64,000 nt of DNA. Source: Mycobacterium botniense (GTDB lineage: Bacteria; Actinomycetota; Actinomycetes; Mycobacteriales; Mycobacteriaceae). The notes below the pieces were generated by a model. It worked only from the letters and a program-made list of their open reading frames with translations, searched no databases and was not told where the DNA came from. The stretch is from assembly GCF_010723305.1 (NCBI RefSeq), contig NZ_BLKW01000004.1, forward strand, positions 1,736,001 to 1,800,000. Direction: 5' to 3'. This document shows positions 37,705 to 46,738 of this stretch, piece by piece. The translations under genes were made by a program, and so were the position numbers. The number at the start of each line of letters is the position of its first letter. Positions within the stretch are counted from its first letter, which is position 1.

Positions 37705-37904
37705 GGCGCACCGGTTGCGCGCCCCGAAAACCAACTCTGCCCACCACGGGTTTTCGCGGGGCATCGGGTGCGGAATGCCGCCCGGCGACGCCGTGTTTCG
37801 AACATACAGGCGGGTGGGTTGATCGCTGGTGCCCGTCGAGATGAGAGACTGAGAGACACTAGCTGACACGGTGCACTACTGCGTCGTGACAAGGAGGCAA
37901 CCGA

Positions 37905-38873
37905 ATGGCCCAGGATCACAGCAAGGAGCGGCACTACCAGCCAGAGCAGACTGGGATGTACCAGCTTGAGGTCCCGGCGCCCCAGCTATCGTCCAAGGAC
38001 GGGCGTGGACCGGTGCTGATACACGCTTTGGAGGGGTTTTCCGACGCCGGGCATGCCATCCGGCTGGCGGCTGCCCACCTCAAAGAAAGCCTGGACACCG
38101 AACTGGTCGCGTCGTTCGCGATCGACGAGCTGCTCGATTATCGGTCCCGGCGGCCGCTGATGACCTATCGGACCGACCATTTCACCCACTACGACGACCC
38201 CGAGCTCAGTTTGTACGCGCTGCATGACAGCGTCGGCACACCGTTTCTGCTGCTGGCCGGGATGGAACCGGATTTGAAGTGGGAGCGCTTTATCAGCGCG
38301 GTGCGGCTGCTGGCCGAGCGTCTCGGGGTGCGCCGGACGATCGGGCTGGGCACCATCCCGATGGCGGTTCCGCACACCCGACCGGTGACGTTGACCGCGC
38401 ATTCCAACAACCGGGACCTGATCGCCGACTTCACGCCGTGGATATCGGAGGTCCACGTGCCCGCCAGTGCGTCAAACCTGCTGGAATACCGGATGGCCCA
38501 GCACGGTCACGAGGTGGTGGGATTTACCGTGCACGTGCCGCATTATCTGGCGCAGACCGACTATCCCGCCGCCGCGCAGGCGCTGCTCGAACAGGTGGCA
38601 AAGACCGCGTCGTTGCAGCTTCCGCTGAAAGCGCTGGCCGACGCCGCGGCCGAGATCCGGGCCAAAATCGACGAGCAGGTTCAGGCGAGCCCTGAGGTGG
38701 CTCAGGTGGTGGCCGCGCTCGAGCGACAGTACGATGCTTTCGTCGCCGCTCAGGAAAACAGGTCGCTGCTGGCGCGCGACGAAGATCTGCCTAGCGGAGA
38801 AGAGCTCGGTGCCGAATTCGAGCGTTTCCTGGCCCAACAGGCGGAGAAGAAAAACGGCGACAACCCAACCTGA
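37905..38873 (+). CDS. PAC2-family protein (Rv2714-like)
   Basis: A 322-residue cytosolic protein of the PAC2 (proteasome-assembly-chaperone-like) family. Blocks include Gly-Phe-Ser-Asp-Ala-Gly-His-Ala, Gly-Leu-Gly-Thr-Ile-Pro-Met-Ala-Val-Pro-His-Thr-Arg-Pro and His-Val-Pro-His-Tyr-Leu. The crystal structure of Rv2714 is known; its biochemical role is not. ATG at 37905 follows a strong AAGGAGG. It heads a possible operon with the next two genes. Confidence 0.9.
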   Translation: MAQDHSKERHYQPEQTGMYQLEVPAPQLSSKDGRGPVLIHALEGFSDAGHAIRLAAAHLKESLDTELVASFAIDELLDYRSRRPLMTYRTDHFTHYDDPELSLYALHDSVGTPFLLLAGMEPDLKWERFISAVRLLAERLGVRRTIGLGTIPMAVPHTRPVTLTAHSNNRDLIADFTPWISEVHVPASASNLLEYRMAQHGHEVVGFTVHVPHYLAQTDYPAAAQALLEQVAKTASLQLPLKALADAAAEIRAKIDEQVQASPEVAQVVAALERQYDAFVAAQENRSLLARDEDLPSGEELGAEFERFLAQQAEKKNGDNPT

Positions 38874-38902
38874 CACGACAGCCCCGAGACGAAGTTGGCG
38901 AT

Positions 38903-39925
38903 ATGACCGAGCGCAAACCTACTCTGCGCCCGGTGCGTGAGGTCACACCGTCACTGCAGTTCCGCGCGATTCACGGGTACCGACGGGCGTTCCGCATCGC
39001 CGGCTCGGGGCCGGTACTGTTGCTGATTCACGGCATCGGCGACAACTCCACCACGTGGACCAGTGTGCAGCCCAGGCTCGCGCAGCGGTTCACGGTCATC
39101 GCCGTTGACCTGCTGGGTCACGGACAGTCCGACAAACCGCGGGCCGACTACTCGGTCGCGGCCTACGCCAACGGGATGCGCGACTTGTTGTCCGTGCTTG
39201 ATATCGAAAGTGCCACCGTCATCGGCCATTCGCTCGGCGGCGGGGTAGCGATGCAGTTCGCTTACCAGTTCCCGCAATTGGTTGAGCGGCTCGTCCTGGT
39301 CGCGCCCGGCGGTGTCACCAGTGATGTGAATATGGTGCTGCGCCTGGCTTCGCTGCCGATGGGCAGCGAGACCCTGGCGCTGCTGCGGCTGCCGTTGGTG
39401 CTGCCCGCCGTGCAGATCGCCGGGCGCGCGGTGGGCGCAGTGCTGGGATCGACCAAGCTGGGCCGTGACCTGCCCGATGTGCTGCGGGTGCTGGCCGACC
39501 TGCCCGAGCCGATGGCGTCGTCGGCTTTCACCCGCACATTGCGGGCGGTGGTGGACTGGCGTGGTCAGCTGGTCACGATGCTCGACCGGTGTTATCTGAT
39601 GGAGTCGACGCCGGTGCAAATCATTTGGGGCACAGAGGATGTGGTGGTGCCCGTCAAACACGCGTGGATGGCCCATGCGGCCATGCCAGGTTCACGGTTG
39701 GAGATTTTTGAGCGCTGCGGGCACTTCCCTTTCCACGATGATCCCGACCGCTTCATCGAAGTCGTCGAACACTTTATCGACACGACGGAACCGGCGCGCC
39801 ACGACCCGGCCGCACATCGGGAGCTGCTCCGCAGCGGCGGCGGTGAGCTCAGCGTGTCGGGTTCGGCAGAAACCCGTGACGCGGTGCTCACCGCGATGGG
39901 CTCCGACGAACGCAGCGCCACCTGA
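38903..39925 (+). CDS. Alpha/beta-fold hydrolase (Rv2715-like)
   Basis: A 340-residue hydrolase. The nucleophile elbow is Gly-His-Ser-Leu-Gly-Gly-Gly, the oxyanion loop Ile-His-Gly-Ile-Gly-Asp-Asn, the acid in Trp-Gly-Thr-Glu-Asp, and the catalytic His in Gly-His-Phe-Pro-Phe-His-Asp-Asp-Pro. It resembles meta-cleavage-product hydrolases and epoxide hydrolase-type enzymes; substrate unknown. ATG at 38903 is 29 bp after the PAC2 gene. Confidence 0.9.
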   Translation: MTERKPTLRPVREVTPSLQFRAIHGYRRAFRIAGSGPVLLLIHGIGDNSTTWTSVQPRLAQRFTVIAVDLLGHGQSDKPRADYSVAAYANGMRDLLSVLDIESATVIGHSLGGGVAMQFAYQFPQLVERLVLVAPGGVTSDVNMVLRLASLPMGSETLALLRLPLVLPAVQIAGRAVGAVLGSTKLGRDLPDVLRVLADLPEPMASSAFTRTLRAVVDWRGQLVTMLDRCYLMESTPVQIIWGTEDVVVPVKHAWMAHAAMPGSRLEIFERCGHFPFHDDPDRFIEVVEHFIDTTEPARHDPAAHRELLRSGGGELSVSGSAETRDAVLTAMGSDERSAT

Positions 39926-39958
39926 TCAGCCCGGCCGGCGGCGTCGTACAGTCACCCC

Positions 39959-40645
39959 ATGAGCATCGAGGTGACGGTTTTGCGGGTGTTCACCGACCCA
40001 CACGGCGATTTCGGAAACCCGCTCGCCGTCATCGATGCGGGTCAGGTCCAGCCCCCGGCCAGGCAGCACATCGCAACCCAATTAGGGTATAGCGAAACGA
40101 TATTCGTCGATCTGCCCGCCGCTGGTTCGACATCCGCGCATGCCCGTATCTACACACCGCGCACCGAACTTCCGTTCGCCGGCCACCCGATTGTGGGCGC
40201 GTCGTGGTGGCTGCGCGAACAGGGTATGCCGATACGGACACTGCAAGTGCCCGCCGGGGTCGTCCAGGTCAGCTATGACGACGAGCTCACCGCGATCAGC
40301 GCGCGCTCGGAATGGGCACCCGAGTTCGCCATCTACGATCTGGACTCTCTCGACGCCCTCGCCGCCGCTGATCCGGCCGACTATCCCGACGACATCCAGC
40401 ACTACTTGTGGGCCTGGAGCGATGAGGCCGCTGGCGTGCTGCGCTGCCGGATGTTCGCCGCCAACGTCGGTGTGCCCGAAGACGAAGCCACCGGCGCGGC
40501 GGCCGTGCGGATAACCGACTACCTCAGCCGTGACCTGACCATCGTGCAGGGCAAGGGTTCTGTGATCGAAACCACCTGGAATCCCCAAGGCTGGGTTCGG
40601 GTAGCCGGCCGGGTGGTCAACGACGGCGTGACGCACGTCGTGTGA
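39959..40645 (+). CDS. PhzF-family isomerase (Rv2716-like)
   Basis: A 228-residue member of the PhzF phenazine-biosynthesis/isomerase fold (diaminopimelate epimerase-like). It starts Val-Thr-Val-Leu-Arg-Val-Phe-Thr-Asp, has Gly-Asn-Pro-Leu-Ala-Val and the catalytic-Glu block Gly-Tyr-Ser-Glu-Thr-Ile-Phe-Val, then Phe-Ala-Gly-His-Pro and Gly-Ala-Ala. The substrate is unknown; mycobacteria do not make phenazines. Shorter than two-domain PhzF (about 280 aa). Confidence 0.88.
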   Translation: MSIEVTVLRVFTDPHGDFGNPLAVIDAGQVQPPARQHIATQLGYSETIFVDLPAAGSTSAHARIYTPRTELPFAGHPIVGASWWLREQGMPIRTLQVPAGVVQVSYDDELTAISARSEWAPEFAIYDLDSLDALAAADPADYPDDIQHYLWAWSDEAAGVLRCRMFAANVGVPEDEATGAAAVRITDYLSRDLTIVQGKGSVIETTWNPQGWVRVAGRVVNDGVTHVV

Positions 40646-40702
40646 CCACGCCGCGTGTCTAGCGTGGATCCGGCAAAGCCGCCAACGCGTTTTGGGTGGC
40701 AG

Positions 40703-41188
40703 TCAGCGTTGCCGGTGTAACACCGCGGTGAGGTGATTCTGCGGGGGTTGCCCGACCGCGCCCATCTCCACCTGGTAGGACAATTCGTCGCCGTCGACCC
40801 GAAGGCGCCGGGCCAGTGCGGTGACCTCTTTGGCGGTCGGGGTCAATCCAATGTGTGACGCCGTCATCTCAACCTCGATAACACCCTCGGCGGCCGAATA
40901 ACGGCCGACCTCGATTTCGGTGATGCCGCTCGGATGCGCGAGGACCAGTTCGACCCGACCCGGTTCCGGCACGCGGAAATACCCCGTCTCCGCATGCAGC
41001 GGCGTGCCGTCGGTGGCTGCTGTGGTCTTTTGCCCGTAGCTCAGAAAAGGCTTGCCCACATGCGAAAAGACCACCTCTTCGAAATACTCGAACGGCCTGA
41101 TCGTCGGGTATTTCCCCGAACCACGGCCCGCCCACGTGCCGAGCAGAGGCGCCAGGGGCTGAAGGTCGGGGTGTAGGTCTATCGGCAT
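40703..41188 (-). CDS. Nitrobindin-like heme-binding beta-barrel protein (Rv2717c-like)
   Basis: A 161-residue FABP-like ten-strand barrel. The family motif Gly-Thr-Trp-Ala-Gly-Arg-Gly-Ser-Gly-Lys-Tyr-Pro is at about 18-29, and the proximal haem His lies in Pro-Pro-Gln-Asn-His-Leu-Thr-Ala-Val near the C terminus. Rv2717c binds ferric haem and can isomerise peroxynitrite. It is minus-strand, 37 bp from nrdR. Confidence 0.92.
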   Translation of the reverse strand: MPIDLHPDLQPLAPLLGTWAGRGSGKYPTIRPFEYFEEVVFSHVGKPFLSYGQKTTAATDGTPLHAETGYFRVPEPGRVELVLAHPSGITEIEVGRYSAAEGVIEVEMTASHIGLTPTAKEVTALARRLRVDGDELSYQVEMGAVGQPPQNHLTAVLHRQR

Positions 41189-41225
41189 GGAGCCAGACTA
41201 GCGCCGGCTCTGGGGCGTCACCGCC

Positions 41226-41690
41226 TCACCTGGGCGTCGAGAGTTTGCGATGGGCACGCAGCGCCTCAATCTCCCGCTCGAAATCGTCAGCAGAGGAAAA
41301 GGATCGGTACACCGACGCGAACCGCAGATAGGCCACCTCGTCAAGTTCGCGCAGCGGCCCGAGGATCGCCAGGCCCACCTCGTGGCTGGGCACTTCCGGC
41401 GAACCGGTCGCGCGCACGGTGTCTTCGACCTGCTGGGCGAGCAGGTTGAGCGCGTCGTCATCGACCTGGCGGCCCTGGCACGCGCGGCGCACGCCGCGGA
41501 TGACCTTCTCCCGGCTAAACGGCTCGGTGACACCGCTGCGCTTGACGACGGCCAGCACGGCGGTTTCCACAGTGGTGAACCGCCTCCCGCACTCCGGGCA
41601 GGACCTTCGACGCCGAATAGCCTGACCTTCATCGGTTTCCCGTGAGTCCACCACCCGGGAATCGGGATGGCGGCAGAACGGGCAGTGCAT
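41226..41690 (-). CDS. nrdR: Transcriptional repressor NrdR
   Basis: A 154-residue repressor of ribonucleotide reductase genes, responding to ATP/dATP. The N-terminal zinc ribbon has Cys-Pro-Phe-Cys (3-6) and Cys-Pro-Glu-Cys (about 31-34); the ATP-cone follows (Val-Val-Lys-Arg-Ser-Gly, Phe-Ser-Arg-Glu-Lys). ATG at 41690 (Met-His-Cys-Pro-Phe-Cys) gives the exact family length; the frame is open upstream to 41831. Confidence 0.96.
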   Translation of the reverse strand: MHCPFCRHPDSRVVDSRETDEGQAIRRRRSCPECGRRFTTVETAVLAVVKRSGVTEPFSREKVIRGVRRACQGRQVDDDALNLLAQQVEDTVRATGSPEVPSHEVGLAILGPLRELDEVAYLRFASVYRSFSSADDFEREIEALRAHRKLSTPR

Positions 41691-41840
41691 GGCCGCTCCT
41701 TCGCCGCGCTGATGGCCAGGTTTCTCAGACGACTTTGAGAGTACCTGGGCGCTCCCCGGTACCGCCAACACCGCCGCGGTCGGCCCACCTGCGCTGACCA
41801 GCGTTGGGCCGTCAGCTTTTTCGCGTGCCATCCGAACAGG

Positions 41841-42317
41841 TCAGCCGACCGGAGCGATCAGTGTCTGACCCGCGGTCAGCGTGGCGGCGTCCAGGCCGTT
41901 GAGTTCGCGGATGCGGTCGGCCACCTGGCCCGCCGGCGCGCCGGGAGCCACCCGGGCCGCCAGGTGATCCCACGTCTCCCCCGCCTCAACGCGCACCACG
42001 GCAAGCCGGTCAGGTATCCGGGCGGGCGTCCCTGCCACGGCGCCGCCCACCAGCCCACCGCGGTGGGCAACCAGCCCCAGCCAGAGTGTGATCAGCGCCG
42101 AGACCAGCGCGAGCGCCACCGTCGTCGCCGCCGTTACGGGGCGCCTGTGGTGCGCGGCAGTGGACCTGGCCACACCCGGACCCCGGTACCGCGGTGAGGG
42201 CCATGCCGGCCGTGCCGGCCCGGGCCGCCGCGAGCCGGGCGGGCGGCACCGCGCCTTAACCCGGGCCGGCCGCGCTGCACGGCGGTTGTTCAGCGGGCTC
42301 GCGTCGATCAGTGTCAT
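41841..42317 (-). CDS. chiZ: LysM membrane protein, DNA-damage-induced cell-wall hydrolase ChiZ (Rv2719c-like)
   Basis: A 158-residue protein: Arg/Pro-rich cytosolic N terminus, one transmembrane helix (Ala-Thr-Thr-Val-Ala-Leu-Ala-Leu-Val-Ser, about 65-83) and a C-terminal LysM domain (Val-Glu-Ala-Gly-Glu-Thr-Trp-Asp-His-Leu-Ala to Gly-Gln-Thr-Leu-Ile-Ala-Pro-Val). In M. tuberculosis the protein arrests division after DNA damage and has cell-wall hydrolase activity. ATG at 42317 has GAGGAGG 9 bp upstream; an ATG at 42344 is also open. It diverges from lexA and shares its damage-responsive promoter region. Confidence 0.88.
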   Translation of the reverse strand: MTLIDASPLNNRRAARPARVKARCRPPGSRRPGPARPAWPSPRYRGPGVARSTAAHHRRPVTAATTVALALVSALITLWLGLVAHRGGLVGGAVAGTPARIPDRLAVVRVEAGETWDHLAARVAPGAPAGQVADRIRELNGLDAATLTAGQTLIAPVG

Positions 42318-42385
42318 CGGTGTTCGCCTCCTCACCGTGGTCATCGATCATGTGTTCGAAATATACTCGATACTCTGTTCGAATG

Positions 42386-42401
42386 TCGAACATCTGATCG
42401 A
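42386..42401. promoter_or_regulatory. SOS box (LexA operator) of chiZ
   Basis: TCGAAC-ATCT-GATCGA, one mismatch to the mycobacterial SOS box TCGAAC-N4-GTTCGA. It is 69 bp upstream of the chiZ start. A weaker second copy, TCGATA-CTCT-GTTCGA, is at 42367-42382. Confidence 0.7.
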
Positions 42402-42421
42402 ATGGTGTCAGACATGGCCGG

Positions 42422-42444
42422 ACGATACCGCGGGCCACCGACAC
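42422..42444 (-). promoter_or_regulatory. RecA-NDp-type promoter of chiZ
   Basis: On the minus strand GTGTCGGTG, 8 bp, TATCGT. This fits tTGTCRGTG-N8-TANNNT, the LexA-independent, PafBC-dependent damage promoter of mycobacteria, with one change at the weakest position. It points to chiZ and lies 21 bp upstream of its SOS box. Confidence 0.6.
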
Positions 42445-42475
42445 CACCGGGTGCGCGCTAGCCCCGCGACATGCA

Positions 42476-42491
42476 TCGAACACGTGTTTGA
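42476..42491. promoter_or_regulatory. SOS box (LexA operator) of lexA
   Basis: TCGAAC-ACGT-GTTTGA, one mismatch to the consensus and nearly the same as the lexA box of M. tuberculosis. It is 34 bp before the lexA ATG, as expected for autorepression. Confidence 0.85.
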
Positions 42492-42524
42492 TTAATCGAT
42501 GAAATGCGGCTACTCTCGCGTGGT

Positions 42525-43217
42525 ATGAGCGATTCCAGCGACACCACCGACCCGGGTCGCCGTCCGCATGCTGCCGATTCGGTGCTCACCGCGCGGCAGC
42601 GCACCATCTTGGATGTCATCCGCGCCTCGGTGACCACCCGCGGCTATCCGCCCAGCATCCGGGAAATCGGCGACGCTGTTGGTCTGACCTCGACGTCGTC
42701 GGTGGCTCACCAACTGCGCACGCTGGAGCGCAAGGGCTATTTGCGCCGCGACCCGAACCGCCCCCGCGCTGTCGACGTCCGTGGAGCCGACGAGGCTGTC
42801 GCAGTGCCGGCCACTGAGGTCGCCGGCTCCGACGCCGTGCCGGAGCCCACGTTCGTCCCGGTTCTCGGACGGATCGCGGCCGGCGGCCCGATCCTCGCCG
42901 AAGAAGCCGTTGAAGACGTTTTCCCGCTGCCCAGGGCGCTGGTCGGTGACGGCGCGCTATTCCTGCTCAAAGTCGTCGGCGACTCCATGGTCGAGGCGGC
43001 GATCTGTGACGGCGACTGGGTCGTGGTCCGCCAGCAGAACGTCGCCGATAACGGCGATATCGTCGCAGCGATGATTGACGGGGAAGCCACCGTGAAAACG
43101 TTCAAACGCACCGGCAATCAGGTGTGGCTGATGCCGCATAACCCGGCGTTCGACCCCATCCCGGGAAACGAGGCCACGGTGCTGGGCAAGGTCGTCACGG
43201 TGATCCGTAAGCTCTAA
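42525..43217 (+). CDS. lexA: SOS repressor LexA
   Basis: A 230-residue repressor/self-cleaving protease of the SOS regulon. The N-terminal winged helix has [16 protein letters not shown]; the Ala-Gly cleavage site is in Ile-Ala-Ala-Gly-Gly-Pro; the catalytic dyad is Ser in Gly-Asp-Ser-Met and Lys in Ala-Thr-Val-Lys-Thr. ATG at 42525 is preferred to an in-frame start at 42504 that lies nearer the operator. Confidence 0.97.
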   Translation: MSDSSDTTDPGRRPHAADSVLTARQRTILDVIRASVTTRGYPPSIREIGDAVGLTSTSSVAHQLRTLERKGYLRRDPNRPRAVDVRGADEAVAVPATEVAGSDAVPEPTFVPVLGRIAAGGPILAEEAVEDVFPLPRALVGDGALFLLKVVGDSMVEAAICDGDWVVVRQQNVADNGDIVAAMIDGEATVKTFKRTGNQVWLMPHNPAFDPIPGNEATVLGKVVTVIRKL

Positions 43218-43220
43218 GGC

Positions 43221-45164
43221 TCAACCCGCTTTGATGAATCCGTTGGCCCGCGCGACTTCTTCGCTGGCAAGCCAGATTTCGGCCAGCGTCTCCTCGTAGA
43301 GCTCACTTTCGGGTGTGTAATACAGACCGGAACTGGTATTGGCCTTGACCGGGTAGCCGTCGGGAGCCTGGTAGGGATCCTCCAGCGGCAGGTGGATCGC
43401 CAGCCGGGCAGGCGCAGCCGGGGTCCGCGGGCCGGCGTCTGCTGCGGTCTCCACCGCCGCGTGGCGCCCGCTGCGCACTTCGGTTGCCGTAGGCACCCGG
43501 GTCGGAGCCGTGTCCACCGCATCGGGATCCTCTCCCGCGGCGTCGAACCCGGCCGGCGCCCGGAGGGACTCCGAGGCAGTGGGCACAGCCCGGGCAGCGG
43601 ACACCGGCCCACTGGCATCGGGTATCCAGGTGCTGTCGCGCGCGAACGGGTCCGGGGCGTGGGTCGGTGGTGAGCCCCGTGACCGCTCCGAGTAGCGAGG
43701 CCCCAGCGACGTCACAGCAACGCGGCGGCCTTCGGCCGGCGACCACTGGGTGTCGGCGGGCTCGGCGGTGTGCCCGCCCTGTTCGGCCTCGCCCACCGTG
43801 GTGCCGGGACCGGCACTGCGGCGTTGGCGCCACCGGAACCCGGCCAGCGTCATCACCACAGCCAGCAGCACCACAATGACCGCGACGAGCCACCACCAGT
43901 GCCAGTGCAGCACCTGGCTCGAGTGCGCCGTCGTCGCCGAACGGCTCGGCATGTGCTGACCCGGGACCTGCAGCCCCCGCAACAATGCCGCCAGGTTCGG
44001 CGGTCGGGTGCTGAATGTGTTCTTGACCCGATCCCATGCGATCGTGCCGCCGGCGAACTTCTGGGAGACCACGTCGCCGTCGAGGGCCGGATCGCCGACC
44101 GGTGCACCCAGTGTGCCGGTCGCGCCGCCCAGTTTGTCCCACGCCGCCTTCATGGCACCCTGCACGACGAACGCGCCGTGCTCGGGCGTCCAGAAAATCA
44201 CCGGCCGGTCAGGTGCGGAGAATACGCTGACCCGGCTCACCGGCTTGATTCCGCCGTCGGCTTCGTTGGCCACGGGATAACCCAGGTTGCTGCCGAGCGG
44301 CCCGCCCAATGACTCGTACTTGGCCAAGATGGCTCCCTCGACGGCATTCGCCCCGGTGGCCGGACTGAAAAAGACCTTGCCGCCGGCGAAGTTTTGCCCG
44401 ATCCCGTCGCGACCGATGGGGTATTGCCCGCCTTTTTTCGCGCCCAACGGGCCGCCGGGCCCGCCCGCTGATCGCCATGCGATGTTGATGGCCGCGGTGG
44501 GGTCGATCGGCACGGGCAGACCTGCCAGTTGGCCGGCCAATTCCGGTGGAACAGTGGCGAAGGTCTTCGTGACCCGGTTCCATGACACCCGGCCACCGCT
44601 GAACGGTTGGGTGGCCAGTTCGCCCTCGTAGAGCTCATCGCCCACCGGGACACCCAATACACCGCCCGAGCTGCCCAGTTTGTCCCATGCGGTGTTGATC
44701 GCGCCGCGCACGACGAACGCCCCGTGCTCGGGCGACCAGAAGATCACCGGCTTGTCGGGGGCGGAGAAGGTGCTCACCCTGGTGTCGGGTCCGACCAGTC
44801 CAGGGACCTCGTTGATGGTCGGGAAACCCAGGTCGCTGCCGGCGGGCCCGCCCAGTGATTCGTATTTGTCCAAGACGGCGCCGTAGAGGATCCGGGCGCC
44901 GGTGGCCGGGGTAAAGAATATTTTGCCGCCGGCGAAGTTCTGCGCGAACCCACCACCGACCGGGTAGACATCCCCCCGTTGAGCGCCCAGAACCGAATGT
45001 TCGCCGCCGGCTTGCTCCCATGCCGCGGTGATGGCCTCACCGGCGTCGCTTTCCGGTGACGCTGACACCGGAGGCGCCAAAAACTGCAAGACCGCCGCTG
45101 TCGTGGCCACCGCGGCCAGTGCGCACCCGACGCGCCGGCCCGGTCGACATCGTTGTCCAGTCAC
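43221..45164 (-). CDS. Large exported LGFP-repeat protein with C-terminal membrane anchor (Rv2721c-like)
   Basis: A 647-residue surface protein. A signal peptide (basic start, Cys-Ala-Leu-Ala-Ala-Val-Ala-Thr, cleavage after Val-Ser-Ala-Ser) leads into two tandem copies of a module of about 190 residues, each with several LGFP-type repeats (Leu-Gly-Phe-Pro or Leu-Gly-Tyr-Pro, Gln-Asn-Phe-Ala-Gly-Gly, Pro-Glu-His-Gly-Ala-Phe-Val-Val). One transmembrane helix starts at Trp-His-Trp-Trp-Trp-Leu-Val, and a disordered C-terminal tail follows. LGFP repeats bind the cell wall in actinobacteria. GTG at 45164 has GGGAGG just upstream. The frame continues open to 45950 without a signal peptide. Confidence 0.88.
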   Translation of the reverse strand: MTGQRCRPGRRVGCALAAVATTAAVLQFLAPPVSASPESDAGEAITAAWEQAGGEHSVLGAQRGDVYPVGGGFAQNFAGGKIFFTPATGARILYGAVLDKYESLGGPAGSDLGFPTINEVPGLVGPDTRVSTFSAPDKPVIFWSPEHGAFVVRGAINTAWDKLGSSGGVLGVPVGDELYEGELATQPFSGGRVSWNRVTKTFATVPPELAGQLAGLPVPIDPTAAINIAWRSAGGPGGPLGAKKGGQYPIGRDGIGQNFAGGKVFFSPATGANAVEGAILAKYESLGGPLGSNLGYPVANEADGGIKPVSRVSVFSAPDRPVIFWTPEHGAFVVQGAMKAAWDKLGGATGTLGAPVGDPALDGDVVSQKFAGGTIAWDRVKNTFSTRPPNLAALLRGLQVPGQHMPSRSATTAHSSQVLHWHWWWLVAVIVVLLAVVMTLAGFRWRQRRSAGPGTTVGEAEQGGHTAEPADTQWSPAEGRRVAVTSLGPRYSERSRGSPPTHAPDPFARDSTWIPDASGPVSAARAVPTASESLRAPAGFDAAGEDPDAVDTAPTRVPTATEVRSGRHAAVETAADAGPRTPAAPARLAIHLPLEDPYQAPDGYPVKANTSSGLYYTPESELYEETLAEIWLASEEVARANGFIKAG

Positions 45165-45431
45165 CAAGCCTCCCTGCCGATGCGCCCGTCGATACCCACT
45201 CGCGGGGCTCAGCCACGCACGCAGGGGTAGATCCCCGGTCACGCGGTTCCGGGCGGTCGTGCCGCCGGGCAGCCCTGTGCGCCCGGCCTCACACCCCTGT
45301 GCCTCTGCAGAAGACCATTCCGAAGGCATATTGCAGACATTACGAAACAGAACGCGCTGCCGAGGGGGAAATGGCGCCGGGTTGCCCGGGACATCGCGGC
45401 GCGTCTGCGCCACACCCGGGTCGGTCGTCGG

Positions 45432-45473
45432 GTTACCGTGCGGTGACAGCCACGTAAAACCGTGGGAGGTAAC
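45432..45473 (+). promoter_or_regulatory. Leader hairpin that covers the terC ribosome-binding site
   Basis: GTTACC (45432-45437) can pair with GGTAAC (45468-45473), and the inner part forms CCACG-TAAAAC-CGTGG (45451-45466). The terC Shine-Dalgarno GGAGG (45465-45469) is buried in these stems. This would suit translational control, but no ligand or class is recognised. The rest of the 318-bp space 45165-45482 must hold divergent promoters for terC and the LGFP gene; I see no ORF there. Confidence 0.4.
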
Positions 45474-45482
45474 GCAGCTGAC

Positions 45483-46670
45483 ATGGGTGTTTCCGCGGTG
45501 GTTTGGGCCCTGACGGTAACCGTGCTGGTGGGCTTGGCGATGTTCGACTACCTCGCGCATGTGCGGCATGCGCATGTGCCGACCCTGCGTGAAGCCGCTC
45601 TCTGGTCGGCGCTGTTCATTGGACTCGCGATCCTGTTCGGAATCGGAGTCGTGATCGTCGGCGGCACCACCATGGGTGTCGAATACTTCGCCTGCTACCT
45701 GAGCAACCAAGCGCTCTCGGTGGACAACTTGTTCATCTTTCTGGTCGTCCTCGGCGTCTTCGCGGTTCCCCGGGTGGCTCAGCAAAAAGTGCTGCTGTAC
45801 GGTGTCATGGTCGCGCTGGTCGCGCGCACCGCCTTCATCTTTGTTGGTGCCGCGCTCATCAGCGTCTTCGACTGGGCGTTCTACTTGTTCGCTGCGGTCT
45901 TGCTGATCACCGCGGGGAACCTGCTGCGGCCGTCGGAGTCGGCAGGCCACACCGCGGACGCGGTGGTTATCCGCGCGGCCCGGCGATTCTTACGCACCTC
46001 CGACCGGTATCACCGTGATCGGCTGTTCACCATCGAAAACGGCAAACCGGTGCTGACCCCGATGCTGCTCGTGATGGTCGCCCTCGCGGGAACGGACCTG
46101 CTCTTCGCATTCGATTCGATCCCGGCATTGTTCGGCCTGAGCCGCAACGTGTACGTGGTGTTCAGCGCTACCGCCCTGTCGCTATTGGGTCTGCGCCAGC
46201 TGTACTTTCTGATCGACGGCCTGCTCGACCGGCTGATCTACCTGCCCTACGGCCTCGCCGTGATCCTCGGCTTCATTGGCGTCAAGCTGATGCTGCAAGC
46301 GTTGCACGAGAACAACATTCCATTTATCAACCACGGCAACCCCGTCCCGGTCGCCGACGTGAGCACGGGTCTGTCGCTGGTGGTGATCACCGTCATCCTG
46401 GTCGTCACGACGGCGGCGTCGCTGCTGTCCAGCCGCGGACGGGCGCAGCACGCTGTCGCACGCGCTCGCCGTCATGCGTACGAGTACCTCGACCTCAACT
46501 GTGACACCGATCCGGCCGAACGGGAGAGAACCTACAATCAGCTTCTCGCCGAAGAACGCCAGATCGATGCGCTCCCCCCCAAATACCGCGCACGGATCCG
46601 TCACCAGGACGAGCTGACCGAATTGCTCGAGCGCGCTCATCGGGCCCACGACGCCCACAACCGAGGATGA
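45483..46670 (+). CDS. TerC-family integral membrane protein (Rv2723-like)
   Basis: A 395-residue protein with about nine transmembrane helices. The TerC motifs are clear: Ser-Val-Asp-Asn-Leu-Phe-Ile-Phe and Gly-Thr-Asp-Leu-Leu-Phe-Ala-Phe-Asp-Ser-Ile-Pro-Ala, whose acidic residues probably bind metal. The C-terminal tail is soluble. TerC relatives are linked to tellurite resistance and to Mn2+ export in bacteria. ATG at 45483; the ribosome site is 13 bp away, which is long. Confidence 0.9.
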   Translation: MGVSAVVWALTVTVLVGLAMFDYLAHVRHAHVPTLREAALWSALFIGLAILFGIGVVIVGGTTMGVEYFACYLSNQALSVDNLFIFLVVLGVFAVPRVAQQKVLLYGVMVALVARTAFIFVGAALISVFDWAFYLFAAVLLITAGNLLRPSESAGHTADAVVIRAARRFLRTSDRYHRDRLFTIENGKPVLTPMLLVMVALAGTDLLFAFDSIPALFGLSRNVYVVFSATALSLLGLRQLYFLIDGLLDRLIYLPYGLAVILGFIGVKLMLQALHENNIPFINHGNPVPVADVSTGLSLVVITVILVVTTAASLLSSRGRAQHAVARARRHAYEYLDLNCDTDPAERERTYNQLLAEERQIDALPPKYRARIRHQDELTELLERAHRAHDAHNRG

Positions 46671-46738
46671 GGCTGCCCATAGCCGGTTACGCCGCGTCGA
46701 TTATCGACGAAACCCGCTGTGCCATAACCGATCCAGGC

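Noticed and set aside
45380..45482. yybP-ykoY manganese riboswitch before terC
   Set aside because: The conserved core of that class is not found; only an SD-masking hairpin can be claimed.
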